A DNA stretch of 64,000 nucleotides, from positions 1-64,000 of the forward strand of contig NZ_SMKW01000025.1 of assembly GCF_004348985.1 (NCBI RefSeq), in the 5' to 3' direction. Position 1 is the first letter of the stretch; every line of letters starts with the position of its first letter. The position numbers were made by a program, and so were the translations under genes. A model generated the notes under the pieces. That model was not told the DNA's origin. It did no database searches and saw only the letters and a program-made list of their open reading frames with translations. Positions 38,732 through 48,175 of the stretch are shown here, in pieces. Source of the DNA: Saccharopolyspora elongata (GTDB lineage: Bacteria; Actinomycetota; Actinomycetes; Mycobacteriales; Pseudonocardiaceae).

Positions 38732-39372
38732 TGGCTTCAGGGGAACCCACCGGACCGGCCAAGGCCAAGATCATCGGCTTCGGCCTGATCGGCGTCGGTG
38801 CGATCGCGGGCGTCATCGGCATCACCACGCTGGTTTCCGGCGGTAGCACGTCGAACACGGCCCGACCGCTGCCCCCGGAACCGGGCAACAACCCGCCGAT
38901 CACCTCGCTGGCGCAGAACCCGCCCGCCGAGTCCTCCGCGGTGCCGCCCGCCGGCACGACGCCGGTCGCACCGCCGGTCGCGCAGCCACCGGCCACACAG
39001 GACACTCCGCCTCCGGCGCCGCCGCAGGGCAACCAGAACCAGGACGTGCCGGTCGGTTCCGGCAACGCGACGGGCAAGATCGTGGTGCGGGTCTACAACA
39101 ACAGCACGATCGGCGGGCTGGCGCACCGCGCCGCGGAGGACTTCCGGGGCACCGGTTACGAGGTTCCGGAGGTCGGCAACTACTCGGCGGGGCGCATCCC
39201 CACCACGACGATCTACTTCCGGCCGGGCACGGTCGAGGAGCAGCAGGCGAAGGACATGGCGGCCCACTTCGGGGCGCGCGCCGAGGCCCGCTTCGACGGT
39301 ATCCAGGACGCCACGCCGGGCCTGATCGCCATCATCACCAACGACTACAAGGGCGCGGTAGCCGCCAAGTGA
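38731..39372 (+). CDS. LytR_C-domain membrane protein, VirR (Rv0431)-like
   Basis: The protein has 213 residues: one transmembrane helix near the N-terminus (IIGFGLIGVGAIAGVIGITT), a Pro-rich stretch of about 55 residues, and a C-terminal LytR_C domain (VRVYNNSTIGGLAHRAAEDF, FRPGTVEEQQ). In M. tuberculosis the protein at this locus, VirR, influences vesicle release and cell-wall integrity and lacks the LytR catalytic domain, as does this one. Function by orthology is inferred from position and domain layout. Confidence 0.85.
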   Translation: MASGEPTGPAKAKIIGFGLIGVGAIAGVIGITTLVSGGSTSNTARPLPPEPGNNPPITSLAQNPPAESSAVPPAGTTPVAPPVAQPPATQDTPPPAPPQGNQNQDVPVGSGNATGKIVVRVYNNSTIGGLAHRAAEDFRGTGYEVPEVGNYSAGRIPTTTIYFRPGTVEEQQAKDMAAHFGARAEARFDGIQDATPGLIAIITNDYKGAVAAK

Positions 39373-39377
39373 CCCGC

Positions 39378-39434
39378 CGCGTCACCCGGGGACGGCGCAA
39401 TCCCGCGAGGAATCGCGCTGCCCTGGGTGACGCG
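39378..39434. terminator. Long bidirectional hairpin
   Basis: CGCGTCACCC and GGGTGACGCG pair perfectly at the base, with a GC-rich inner part. It fills the gap between the convergent VirR-like and AAA ATPase genes. Confidence 0.7.
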
Positions 39435-39445
39435 AAGTCGCGCGG

Positions 39446-41644
39446 TCAGGAGCGGTTGGTGGCGTAGGCCTCCAGGGACGCGAGCTGGGCCGGGTCGAGG
39501 GAGGGCCGGACCGCCTTCCGGGCCGTCGCGAGGTGCGTGGCCGAAACCTCCGCCGCGGAAAGGGATTCGCGCATCGCCGTCAGGGCCGCCTCGCGGATCA
39601 GGGCCGCGCAGTCGGCGGCGGAGTAGCCGCCCAGCTCGGCGGCCAGGACGGCAAGGTCCACATCGGACGCCAACGGGGTGTTCTTCGCCGCCGCGTGCAG
39701 GATCGCCTCGCGGGCCTCCGCGTCCGGCGGCGGGACGTAGACGAGGCGCTCCAGGCGTCCGGGGCGGAGCAGGGCCGGATCGACCAGCTCGGGACGGTTC
39801 GTCGCGCCGAGGACGACCACGTCGTGCATCGGCTCCACGCCGTCGAGCTCGGTCAGCAGCGCCGCGACCACCCGGTCCGCCACGCCGGAGTCCGAGGACT
39901 GGCCGCGGCGCGGCGCCAGCGCGTCCACCTCGTCGAGGAACACCAGCGTCGGGGCCGCGTTGGCGGCCCGCAGGAACAGCTCGCGGACCGCCCGCTCGGA
40001 CTCGCCGACCCACTTGTCCATCAGCTCCGCGCCCTTGACCACGAGCACGTTCAGCCGCCCGCTGCCGGCCAGGGCGCGCACCAGGAACGTCTTGCCGCAG
40101 CCCGGCGGCCCGTACAGCAGCACGCCGCGCGGCGGCTCGACGCCGAGTCGGGTGAACGAATCCGGGTACTGCAGCGGCCAGAGCACCGTCTCGGTGAGGG
40201 CCTGCTTCACCTCGGTCATGTCGCCGACGTCGTCCAGCGTCAGCCCGCCGGTCTGCAGGTTGTCCGATGTGGACATCGAGATGGGGCGGACCGAGGACAG
40301 CGCGTCGAGGAGGTCCTGCTGCCGGATGCGGGGATCGGCGGTGTCGTCCTGGTGCCGCAACGCCGCGCCGACCGCCGCTTCCCGGCACAGCGCCACCAGG
40401 TCGGCGACGACGAACCCCGGGGCGCGCTCGGCGACCTCGGCGAGCTGCACGTCCTCGGCCAGCGGCGCGTTGCGCAGCAGCACGCGCAGCAGATCCGCGC
40501 GGGTGGCGTCGTCGGGTAGGCCGAGGGTGAGCTCCCGGTCCACCAGGCCCGGCTCCCGCAGCCTGGGGTCGATCGCCTGCGGCTGCGAGCTGGTGACGAC
40601 CACGGCGAGCCGGTCGGTGCCGATCGCGCCGCGGATCGCGTCGAGCGCCACGGTCGCCAGCGGCGGCGGCTCGGTGCCCGGAAGGAGGCTTTCGACGTCG
40701 GTCAGCAGCAGTACGCAGTTGCCGGTTGCGCTGGTGGCGCGGTTGATCGCGTCCTGGAGGCGTTGGGCTGCGGTGCGCGGTTCGAGCGCCGCGACGCTGG
40801 GTGCCGCGACTTCGACGAGCTCCGCGCCGATCGCGCTCGTCACGGCGCGGGCGAGGGTGGCCTTGCCGACGCCGGCCGGGCCGCTGAGCAGCACGCCGAG
40901 GTGCGGTTCGGCGCCGAGGCGGCGCAGCAGCTCGGGCTGCTCGAACGCCAGCCGCAGCCATTCGGTGAGCCGCTTCGCGGTGTCGCGGGAGCCGACCAGG
41001 TCGGCGACCGGGACCGCGTGCTCGGCCGGTTCGACCGGTGCCGGTTGCGGCGCGGCCGGTGCGGCGGGGGAGTCCGCCGGTGCGGCGCCGTCCCGCCATT
41101 CGACCACTGTGGACGGTTGCACGGCCACCGCGCCGGGCGGTTCGGTGGCTGCGATGGTGATCAGCTCGTTGGTCCAGGTCATGCCGATGGCGGTGGAGAG
41201 CTTCCGGCGCACCTCGCCGGCGTTCGCGGTGGTCGCCGGCGCGACGTCCTGGGGCAGCAGTGACACCGTGTCGCCGGTCCCGAAGACCTTGCCGGTCAAC
41301 GCCATCCGCACGGTCTCGGGCGCGACGGTGGCGCGGGCGAGCTGCGAACCCGCGATGGTCACCCGCTTCGCGGCGGCGACCTGCACGGGCGCGACGCCCA
41401 CCTCGGCGCCTTCGGTGAGGCCGAGGTTCATCAAGGCCACGTCGTCGAGCAGCAGCACTCCGGTCGGGCTGCCGGGCGCGGCCGCGGCGGCCAGCGCCAC
41501 GGTGACCCGGGCGCCGGTCAGCTGCACGGCGTTCCACGGCCGCAACCCCAGGGCGTCGAGCACCTCGGGATGCAGGCGAACGACGCCGCGCCGAGTGTCC
41601 TTGGCGGATGGGGAGAGTCGAGCGGTCAGCGTTATCGACGGCAC
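39446..41644 (-). CDS. CDC48-like double AAA+ ATPase (Rv0435c type)
   Basis: This 732-residue protein has an N-domain (1-180) of the CDC48/double-psi barrel type, a Pro/Ala linker, and two AAA modules. D2 is canonical: Walker A GPPGCGKT (512-519), pore loop KWVGESE, Walker B LVFLDEVD with Asp571-Glu572, and the arginine-finger region DPALLRPGRLERL. D1 is degraded: Walker A GPAGVGKA lacks Ser/Thr after Lys, and Walker B reads LLLTDVES without the catalytic Glu. D1 may bind but not hydrolyse ATP. Position next to pssA-psd matches Rv0435c. Probable protein unfoldase or segregase. Confidence 0.88.
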   Translation of the reverse strand: MPSITLTARLSPSAKDTRRGVVRLHPEVLDALGLRPWNAVQLTGARVTVALAAAAAPGSPTGVLLLDDVALMNLGLTEGAEVGVAPVQVAAAKRVTIAGSQLARATVAPETVRMALTGKVFGTGDTVSLLPQDVAPATTANAGEVRRKLSTAIGMTWTNELITIAATEPPGAVAVQPSTVVEWRDGAAPADSPAAPAAPQPAPVEPAEHAVPVADLVGSRDTAKRLTEWLRLAFEQPELLRRLGAEPHLGVLLSGPAGVGKATLARAVTSAIGAELVEVAAPSVAALEPRTAAQRLQDAINRATSATGNCVLLLTDVESLLPGTEPPPLATVALDAIRGAIGTDRLAVVVTSSQPQAIDPRLREPGLVDRELTLGLPDDATRADLLRVLLRNAPLAEDVQLAEVAERAPGFVVADLVALCREAAVGAALRHQDDTADPRIRQQDLLDALSSVRPISMSTSDNLQTGGLTLDDVGDMTEVKQALTETVLWPLQYPDSFTRLGVEPPRGVLLYGPPGCGKTFLVRALAGSGRLNVLVVKGAELMDKWVGESERAVRELFLRAANAAPTLVFLDEVDALAPRRGQSSDSGVADRVVAALLTELDGVEPMHDVVVLGATNRPELVDPALLRPGRLERLVYVPPPDAEAREAILHAAAKNTPLASDVDLAVLAAELGGYSAADCAALIREAALTAMRESLSAAEVSATHLATARKAVRPSLDPAQLASLEAYATNRS

Positions 41645-41715
41645 GCCGCGAGCTTAACCGCGCGGAACCGGCACCGACGCCTCCAACGCCCGGCGCCGGG
41701 CCCGGAGGAACGTGA

Positions 41716-41862
41716 ACCCGCAGTTTCAAATTGAAACTGCGGGTCCACCGGTGTGTCGTGCCCCGGACACGCCGAAGGATGTGGACAACCCGGGGGTGCC
41801 TGTGGACAACTTCCGCAATTTCAATGGAAATCGGACCTTCGATTTCCATTGAAATTGCGGAA
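41716..41862. repeat. Family A composite repeat, copy A3, with two DnaA-box-like 9-mers
   Basis: In order: palindrome ACCCGCAGTTTCAA-A-TTGAAACTGCGGGT split by one base (41716-41744); an imperfect hairpin around GGTGTGTC/GGACACGCC; TGTGGACAA at 41780-41788 and again at 41801-41809; then a perfect 23-bp inverted repeat with centre GACCTT (41811-41862). TGTGGACAA is TTGTCCACA reversed, the actinobacterial DnaA box. It lies in the 285-nt gap between the 3' end of pssA and the 5' end of the AAA gene. Confidence 0.88.
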
Positions 41863-41929
41863 CCCCGCCGGGAGGAGCCGGGCCGGGCCGAGCCGGGCCC
41901 CGCCGAGCCGCGCCTTCGGGAGGGGGCCG

Positions 41930-42871
41930 TTAGCGGCGGGGGCCGTCGTTGCGGCTGCGCCGCAGCTCCAGGCGTCGCCAGCTGCGGCGGGGTCCGTCCG
42001 GGTGGCTGTGGCGTCGCGGTAGGCGGACGCGCCTGGCGGCGCCCGCCACGCTGCGGCGCAGCGGTGGGCGCAGGCCGAGTCGGCGTTGGGTGCGCCGACG
42101 GATCGCGCGCCGCTCTCGCGGCGGTGCGCTCCACGCCTCCGGGTGCTTGGCCAGCCAGTTGTGCCGGTAGACCGCGTACGGGATGTGCAGGAGGTAGATC
42201 ACCATGGCGATCGCCAGCGAGATCAGCGGGAACATGATTATTCCCGCCGCCAGCAGCGCCACCAGCACCAGCAGCGGTGCCGCCGCCCTCGGCGGCACCT
42301 TCACGGTCTTCAGCGACAGCGTCGGCACCCGGCTGACCATCAGCGCCGCGACCAGCACCATCCAGACCATCACCACGTTCTGGTTCGCCCACCAGCCCGG
42401 GTAGCCGAAGTGCGCCGTCAGGACGATCGGGAGCAGCCCGAGTAGCCCGGCCGCCGGGGCGGGAACCCCGACGAAGAACTCCTTGGCGTACGGCGGCTGC
42501 TCGGCGTCGTCGAGCAGCGTGTTGAACCGCGCCAGCCGGAGCACCATGCACACCGCGAAGATCAGCGATACCACCCAGCCGACGCGGTTGTCCTGCAGCT
42601 GCCAGGCGTACAGCGTCAGCGCCGGGGCGACGCCGAAGGACATCGCGTCGGACAGCGAGTCCAGTTCGGCGCCCATCTTGGAGGTGGCGTCGAGCATCCG
42701 CGCGATCCGCCCGTCCAGGCCGTCGAGCACCGCCGCGACCGCGACGGCTGCGATCGCGCCGGTGAGCTGGCCGTTGAGCGCGAACTGGACCGCCGACAGC
42801 CCGGCGCACATCGCCAGCACGGTGATCGCGTTGGGCAGCAGCCGGATGCCGGGGGCGCTGTGCATGCTCAT
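41930..42871 (-). CDS. pssA: CDP-diacylglycerol-serine O-phosphatidyltransferase
   Basis: The 313-residue membrane enzyme makes phosphatidylserine. The CDP-alcohol phosphotransferase signature is complete (Asp53-Gly54-x2-Ala57-Arg58, Gly67, Asp71, Asp75), followed by about six to eight helices. The start overlaps the psd stop (ATGA), so the two consecutive enzymes are made together, as in Rv0436c-Rv0437c. Unusual is a very basic tail of about 70 residues ([15 protein letters not shown] and similar), absent from typical PssA and probably cytoplasmic. Confidence 0.93.
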   Translation of the reverse strand: MSMHSAPGIRLLPNAITVLAMCAGLSAVQFALNGQLTGAIAAVAVAAVLDGLDGRIARMLDATSKMGAELDSLSDAMSFGVAPALTLYAWQLQDNRVGWVVSLIFAVCMVLRLARFNTLLDDAEQPPYAKEFFVGVPAPAAGLLGLLPIVLTAHFGYPGWWANQNVVMVWMVLVAALMVSRVPTLSLKTVKVPPRAAAPLLVLVALLAAGIIMFPLISLAIAMVIYLLHIPYAVYRHNWLAKHPEAWSAPPRERRAIRRRTQRRLGLRPPLRRSVAGAARRVRLPRRHSHPDGPRRSWRRLELRRSRNDGPRR

Positions 42872-43590
42872 GAGGAATGCGTCCCCCGAGGCAGCTCGGC
42901 GAGGGCGGTCTCCCCGCCGATGGTGCGCTGGCCGGGCTCGACCAGGATCCGGCTGCCGGTGGGCACGTAGAGGTCCACCCGGGAGCCGAACCGGATCAGC
43001 CCGTAGGTGCTGCCGGCCTGCAGCACGTCGCCCTCGGAGACGGAGCAGACGATGCGGCGGGCCACGAGGCCGGCGATCTGCACCACGGCGATCTGGGTGC
43101 CGTCATCGGCGCGGATGACCATCGAGTTGCGCTCGTTGTCCTCGCTGGCCTTGTCCAGGTCGGCGGAGAGGAACTTGCCCGGCCGGTAGGCGATGGTCTC
43201 GACCTTGCCGCTCAGCGGGATCCGCTGGACGTGCACGTCGAAGATCGTCAGGAAGGCGCTGATGCGGGTCATCGGCTCGTCGCCGAGGCCGAGCTCGGCC
43301 GGCGGCACCGCGGGCTCGATGTGCGAGATCGTGCCGTCGGCGGGCGCGACGGCGAGCCCCTCGCGGCTGGGCGTCGTGCGGGCGGGCTCGCGGAAGAACC
43401 ACGCGCACCAGGCGGTGACGATGCCACCGAGCACGCCCGCCGGGGGCCAGCGGCGGCGCAGCAGAAGGGTCGCGATGGCGGCGCCGAGTACGAACGGGCG
43501 GCCTGCCGGGTGCATCGGCGGGATGGTGTCGCGGGCCAGCGCGGCGAGGTGCGCCAGCAGGTTCTTCTTCGGTTCTTCGGCGGTGCTCAT
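42868..43590 (-). CDS. psd: Phosphatidylserine decarboxylase
   Basis: The 240-residue proenzyme turns phosphatidylserine into phosphatidylethanolamine. Family motifs: [32 protein letters not shown], and the self-cleavage site RFGSR, where Ser becomes the pyruvoyl group. A membrane segment precedes the catalytic part. ATG 43590 is chosen; the open frame runs further upstream without coding character. Confidence 0.94.
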   Translation of the reverse strand: MSTAEEPKKNLLAHLAALARDTIPPMHPAGRPFVLGAAIATLLLRRRWPPAGVLGGIVTAWCAWFFREPARTTPSREGLAVAPADGTISHIEPAVPPAELGLGDEPMTRISAFLTIFDVHVQRIPLSGKVETIAYRPGKFLSADLDKASEDNERNSMVIRADDGTQIAVVQIAGLVARRIVCSVSEGDVLQAGSTYGLIRFGSRVDLYVPTGSRILVEPGQRTIGGETALAELPRGTHSS

Positions 43591-44089
43591 CGAGGTGCTA
43601 TGCCCCTGCGTCGGCGGTCTATGGTGCGGCGGTTCGGCCGGGTTCCCGGCGCGAACGCCGAGCGCCGACCGGTGCCGTCGTCGGTACAGCATCGCGGACG
43701 CCTCACGTCAACCGACGCCAGGGGGCGTAGTTGATCAAGAACTACCCTGCTGACCTGCGTCTATCCGATCCCGGGATGCTACCGCCAACGCGCCGCCCAG
43801 GTAACCCGGTCGGGTGAGAAAGCGAGGAGGCCGTTCGACGTCTCCCCGTAGACGTCGGACGGCCTCCCCGGTGTGGTCCGTGCACCCCCCGACGGCGCAC
43901 GGTCCTCGGTGTGTCCGCTCCCCACTGGCAAGCGGTAGTGGGTTTGTGCGGACGTCTAGGAGATGTATATGGGCGACGGTTCGTTACGCGGTTTCCAGTG
44001 TAATTGAGTTCACAAAATGTCCGTAGCCGCTTTTGGAGGACCCCACGGCGCCGTTACATGACGAAGAGTCATCAGAACCCCGCTCGCTC
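43591..44089. other. Intergenic region with low-GC patch
   Basis: These 499 bases lie between psd and the M48-like gene. The first part should hold the psd promoter; GTAGTT/AACTAC (43727-43745) is a small inverted repeat there. From 43930 to 44030 GC content drops. Two 14-codon frames (ATG 43963 region after AGGAG, and ATG 44017) are open but unsupported. GTGTAATTGAG at 43998-44008 also occurs before the DUF3263 gene (38206-38216) and may be a promoter element. Confidence 0.4.
43826..43867 (-). terminator. Hairpin terminator of the M48-like gene
   Basis: GGAGGCCGTTCGACGTCT pairs with AGACGTCGGACGGCCTCC over 18 bp with one mismatch and a 6-nt loop. It lies about 220 nt beyond the stop of the minus-strand M48-like gene and upstream of psd. 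Confidence 0.65.
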
Positions 44090-46126
44090 TCACTCATTCG
44101 TGTAGACGGGTTCGTCGAGGTTCATCCGCGCCCCCATCAGCTCGCCGAGGCCCCGGTACGGGTCGCCGTGCTCCACGCCGTCGGCCGTGCTGCGCAGCAC
44201 CAGCTCGGACACGCCGTCCTCGCCGTCGCGCACGCCGATGTCGTCCAGCTCGGACACCGCGTACTCGTCCAGGTACAGCTCCAGCGACAGCGACCAGCCC
44301 GCGCGGTCCTGGTCCAGCCGCGCGCGGGCCACGTCCCGGCTGTCCACCCATTGCGCGCCGGGCCGCTCCCGGAGCTCGCCGATCGGCGTGGCGGCCAGCT
44401 CGGCGAGCTGCTCCTGCTCCGCCTTGCGGAACCGGGCGAGCGTGCCGGCCAGCAGGCGCTTCGTGGTGCTGGCGGAGCTGGGCAGCAGCACCAGGCCGCG
44501 ATCGGTGACCAGCAGGTCGTAGTTGCCGCCGGGGCACTGCACCGGGCTGACGATCCCGGCCAGCGCGGGCTCGGGCTCGGCGGCGGGGCGGCGCGCGTGG
44601 GTCATCGGCACCCCGAGGTCGACCAGCGCCCGGTGCAGGCCCGGGATCAGCCGGGGATCGGCCACCGCCGGCCGGACCAGCCGGTCCGGGTCCAGCGGCT
44701 GCCCGTTGGCCAGCCGCACCGTCGACGGGCCACCCCAGTCCAGCTCGTGGTGCGCCCGCCGGGCGCAGATCAGCGCGTCCACCACGGCGCAGCCGAGCAG
44801 CTCGGTCAGCGTGTCGACGGCGGCCTCGTCGATGCGTTCCGGGCACAGGCCGGGGTTGAGCACCGGGTTGACCAGGTCGTGGCCCTGGCCGCGGTGGATG
44901 GCGGGCAGGATGCCCGCGATCGTCGGCTCCACCGGCAGTCCGCTCTGCGCCGTGGCGGAACTCAGCAGCGCGGCCCGCTCGGCGACGTGCGCGGCGCCGG
45001 CCAGCCGGGCCAGCTCCGGCCAGCCCAGCCGGCGCTTGAGGCCGTCGACCATCAGGCGGTCTTCGAGGTCCGGCACGCTCTTGCGCGGGTTGCGCAGCAA
45101 CGCGAACGCGGGCCGGTCGTCGACGTCGCGGCCGGTGACCTTGGTCCGCTTCATCGCCTCGATGCGCCGGCGCGCGGGCAGGTGGGTGCGGCTGCCGTCC
45201 TCGCCCTCGGCGATGGCCTTCTTGACCCGCTCGGCGAGCTCCGGTTTGCGGGTCGGGTGCTCCATGAAGTTGCGGAAGCCCAGCAGCACGTCCGGCGTGT
45301 GGCCGACGGCCTTGGCCATGCTGAGGTACTCGTCGGCGTACTCCTGCCAGCCGAGCTCGATGGCGATCCGCTTCCGCAGCGCGGTGGCCGCCGCTCGGGT
45401 CCCCGCCTCCCGGACCGCGATGGCGTCGGCGGCGAGCTCCAGGTCGTGGCCGGTGGTGGCCGCGATCGCGGTGAACAGCCGGGCGTAGCCGGTGAACAGC
45501 CACTTGACCGGGCCGCCGGTGAGCCAGTCGACGGTGCGCTCGACGCTCGCCGACGCCCGGTAGGCGGTGACCGTCAGCTTGTTGCGCCCGGTCAGCCTGC
45601 CGAGTTCGTGCGCCACCACGGCCCGCAACTCGCTGACGTTGAGCGCGGCCAGCAGCGGCAGCCCGAGCTCCAGGTAGCGGGTTCGGGTGCGCAGGCCCAG
45701 CAGCGCGGTGTCCTCGCGGATGTTCGCGGTCGGGTCGGAGGTGATGCGGATTTCGTCGGGCAGCGGGGCGGCCGCTTCGGCGGAGATCGACTCCGCCATC
45801 CGCCAGATCTGCGGCTGCTCCGATCGGTCCAGTCGCACGCCGCGCGGCCGCACCCGGCTGCGCAGCACGGCGCGCAGCCCGATCGCGAAGAGCGCGCCGA
45901 CGGCGACCGCCGCGAGCGCGGCCTTCACCCCGCTGGACTGGTCGTATCGGAAGGTGAACGCCGAGATCGCGAGCAGCCCGAGGACCAGCGCGATCGGCGC
46001 GAGGAAGAAGCCGATGTGCAACGCCAGCGCCAGGGCGGCGCGCCAGGGGCCACGCACGGTGCAGAACTCCGGAGGGGTGGTCGGTGATGGTGGTGCAGTC
46101 TTGGGGACGCCGGTGCCATCCGTCAA
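44090..46126 (-). CDS. M48-like membrane protein with degenerate HExxH
   Basis: This 678-residue protein has two N-terminal membrane helices (about 32-58, 68-88) and an M48 peptidase-like domain. The expected HExxH reads HELGR (His173-Arg177): the second zinc-binding His is Arg. The downstream helix with the third ligand is kept (LELAADAIA, Glu230). The rest, over 400 residues, is soluble and I do not recognise it. Either it is an inactive pseudo-protease or zinc binding is altered. It lies between psd and moeA, where the mycobacterial order has no counterpart. Confidence 0.75.
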   Translation of the reverse strand: MTDGTGVPKTAPPSPTTPPEFCTVRGPWRAALALALHIGFFLAPIALVLGLLAISAFTFRYDQSSGVKAALAAVAVGALFAIGLRAVLRSRVRPRGVRLDRSEQPQIWRMAESISAEAAAPLPDEIRITSDPTANIREDTALLGLRTRTRYLELGLPLLAALNVSELRAVVAHELGRLTGRNKLTVTAYRASASVERTVDWLTGGPVKWLFTGYARLFTAIAATTGHDLELAADAIAVREAGTRAAATALRKRIAIELGWQEYADEYLSMAKAVGHTPDVLLGFRNFMEHPTRKPELAERVKKAIAEGEDGSRTHLPARRRIEAMKRTKVTGRDVDDRPAFALLRNPRKSVPDLEDRLMVDGLKRRLGWPELARLAGAAHVAERAALLSSATAQSGLPVEPTIAGILPAIHRGQGHDLVNPVLNPGLCPERIDEAAVDTLTELLGCAVVDALICARRAHHELDWGGPSTVRLANGQPLDPDRLVRPAVADPRLIPGLHRALVDLGVPMTHARRPAAEPEPALAGIVSPVQCPGGNYDLLVTDRGLVLLPSSASTTKRLLAGTLARFRKAEQEQLAELAATPIGELRERPGAQWVDSRDVARARLDQDRAGWSLSLELYLDEYAVSELDDIGVRDGEDGVSELVLRSTADGVEHGDPYRGLGELMGARMNLDEPVYTNE

Positions 46127-46158
46127 CCAGATGATCTTCCGAGCGCCCCGGGGCGGTG

Positions 46159-47403
46159 CTAGTCGAGCAGCATGACGTCCACTGTGGACCCGGCAGCGAG
46201 TTCGGTCACGTCCTCGGGGATCTCCAGCAGGCAGTTCGCCTTGGCCAGGCCCGCCAGCAGGTGCGAGCCGGGCGCGCCCTGCAGCGTCACGCCGCCGGTG
46301 GCCGGGTCGAACCGGCCCCGGCGGTACTGGCGCTTGCCCGCGGGCGCGGTCAGCGGCTCGGTCAGCGTCGCCTGCCGCACCGGGCGGCGGGTGGCCAGGT
46401 GCCCGGCCGCGGCGCGCAGCGCGGGCCGCACGAACACCTCGAACGACACCATCGCGCTGACCGGGTTGCCCGGCAGCGTCACCACGGCGACGCCGTCCCG
46501 GTACCGGCCGCAGCCCTGCGGCATCCCGGGCTGCATCGCGACCTTGGTGAACTCGACGCCGGTGCCGGTGAGTGCGTCCTTGACGACCTCGTACGCCCCG
46601 GCGCTGACGCCGCCGGAGGTGATCAGCAGGTCCGTGTCGGCCAGGTGCGGGGCGAGCGCGGCGTGGAAGGCCTCGACGTCGTCCGGCACGAACCGCAGCA
46701 GCGTCGCCTCGCCGCCGGCTTCGCGCACCGCGGCGGCCAGCATCAGGCCGTTGGACTCGTAGATCTGTCCCGGCTGCAGTGCGGTCCCGGGCGCGACCAG
46801 CTCCGACCCGGTGGAAAGCACCAGCACCCGGACCGGCCGGTGCACGGGCAGTTCCGCGGCCCCGACGGCGGCCGCGACGCCCAGCTGCGACGGCGCCAGC
46901 GCGGTGCCCGTCGTCAGCACGGTGGCGCCCGCCGTGACGTCCTCGCCCGCGCGCCGCACGTGCGCCCCCGGCTGCACGGCGGAGAACATCCGCACCTGCT
47001 CGGTGCCGCCGTCGGTGCGTTCCACCGGGATCACCGCGTCCGCGCCCGGCGGCATCTGGGCGCCGGTCATGATGCGGTGCGCGGTGCCCGGCTGAAGCGG
47101 CGGCACGTCCACCCGGCCGGCCGGGATGTCCTCGTGCACCGGCAGCAGCACCGGCTGCTCCGGCGTCGCGCCGGCCAGGTCGACGGAGCGGACGGCGTAG
47201 CCGTCCATCGCGGAGTTGTCGAACGGCGGCAGCGAGATCGGCGCGGTCAGGTCCGCGGCGAGGGCCAGCCCGAGGCAGTCCGCCAGCGGCTTGACCAGCA
47301 CCGGCGTCGGGGCGAGCAGGGCGGAGATCTTCGACTGGTGATCTGCGACCGCGGTCAGAGCGGGTGTTCCGGTTCCGTGCGACACGCCCAGATCATCGGT
47401 CAT
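46159..47403 (-). CDS. moeA: Molybdopterin molybdenumtransferase
   Basis: This 414-residue enzyme inserts molybdate into adenylated molybdopterin. Motifs: PPFDNSAMDGYAV, GTAHRIMTGAQMPPGADAV, VLVLSTGSELV, ITSGGVSAGAYE and TLPGNPVSAMVSFE. It corresponds to moeA2 (Rv0438c) by position. Molybdenum cofactor is needed by the CoxL-type enzyme at the right end of the window. ATG 47403 after GGGGG is preferred over an earlier in-frame start. Confidence 0.94.
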   Translation of the reverse strand: MTDDLGVSHGTGTPALTAVADHQSKISALLAPTPVLVKPLADCLGLALAADLTAPISLPPFDNSAMDGYAVRSVDLAGATPEQPVLLPVHEDIPAGRVDVPPLQPGTAHRIMTGAQMPPGADAVIPVERTDGGTEQVRMFSAVQPGAHVRRAGEDVTAGATVLTTGTALAPSQLGVAAAVGAAELPVHRPVRVLVLSTGSELVAPGTALQPGQIYESNGLMLAAAVREAGGEATLLRFVPDDVEAFHAALAPHLADTDLLITSGGVSAGAYEVVKDALTGTGVEFTKVAMQPGMPQGCGRYRDGVAVVTLPGNPVSAMVSFEVFVRPALRAAAGHLATRRPVRQATLTEPLTAPAGKRQYRRGRFDPATGGVTLQGAPGSHLLAGLAKANCLLEIPEDVTELAAGSTVDVMLLD

Positions 47404-47491
47404 CGACACCCCCGCTGTCCCCACCGGCGTGCGAATAGTCGCACCGATCGACGTGGCAGACTCGTCCCCCGGGCTCGTCTAGGAGGTAGCC

Positions 47492-48175
47492 GTGCAGGTT
47501 CGCACCCGTCACACGCCGTCGTTCGGGGTGGCCCGGCTGATGCTCGCCCCGGGCGAGCCGGTGCAGGTCGAGTCCGGTGCGATGCTCGCCACCAGCTTCG
47601 GCGTGACCGTCGAGGCGCGCGCCCAGGGCGGCTTCCTGAAGTCGCTGGCCCGCGCCGCGCTCGGCGGCGAGTCCTTCTTCGTGTCCACCTACACGGCCCC
47701 GCAGCAGGGCGGCTGGGTGGACGTGGCGCCGAACCTGCCGGGTGACCTGAACGTGCTGGAGCTCGACGGCCGGGTCGGCTGGTGCGTGACGAAGGGCTGC
47801 TGGCTCGCGTCCGCGAGCGCCGTGCAGGTCGAGACGCAGTGGGGCGGCTTCCAGAACCTCTTCGGCGGCGAGGGCGGCTTCATGACCCACGTCGGCGGCC
47901 AAGGCCCGGTGGTGGTCTCCTGCTACGGCGCGCTGGACGTGGTGACGCTGCAGCCCGGCGAGTACGTCACGATCGACACCGGGCACGTGGTGGCCTACGC
48001 CGACACGGTGCAGAGCCGGCTGCGGCAGATGAACCAGGGCGTAGCCCAGTCGCTCAAGAGCGGTGAGGGCCTGGTGTTCGATTTCGCCGGTCCCGGCCAG
48101 GTGCTGACCCAAACCCGCAATCCGCGAGGACTCGTCACCTGGTTGCAGGCAAATGGGCTCGGCGCTCGTTCCTGA
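47492..48175 (+). CDS. AIM24/TIGR00266 family protein
   Basis: The 227-residue beta-rich protein matches the AIM24 family: ARLMLAPGEPVQVESGAMLA, GFLKSLARAALGGESFFVSTY, LQPGEYVTIDTGHVVAY, and a late GPGQVLTQTRNP. In mitochondria AIM24 affects inner-membrane organisation; the bacterial role is unknown. It is divergent from moeA. GTG start after AGGAGGTAGCC, a strong SD. Confidence 0.87.
   Translation: MQVRTRHTPSFGVARLMLAPGEPVQVESGAMLATSFGVTVEARAQGGFLKSLARAALGGESFFVSTYTAPQQGGWVDVAPNLPGDLNVLELDGRVGWCVTKGCWLASASAVQVETQWGGFQNLFGGEGGFMTHVGGQGPVVVSCYGALDVVTLQPGEYVTIDTGHVVAYADTVQSRLRQMNQGVAQSLKSGEGLVFDFAGPGQVLTQTRNPRGLVTWLQANGLGARS

Noticed and set aside
43963..44061. Two 14-codon peptides upstream of the M48 terminator region
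   Set aside because: One has an AGGAG before its ATG, but they are too short to support and have no gene downstream on that strand.
44033..46087. 684-residue plus-strand open frame opposite the M48-like gene
   Set aside because: It is a shadow frame of high-GC coding sequence, rich in Arg, Gln, Gly and Pro, with no SD and no domain; the minus-strand gene is clearly real.
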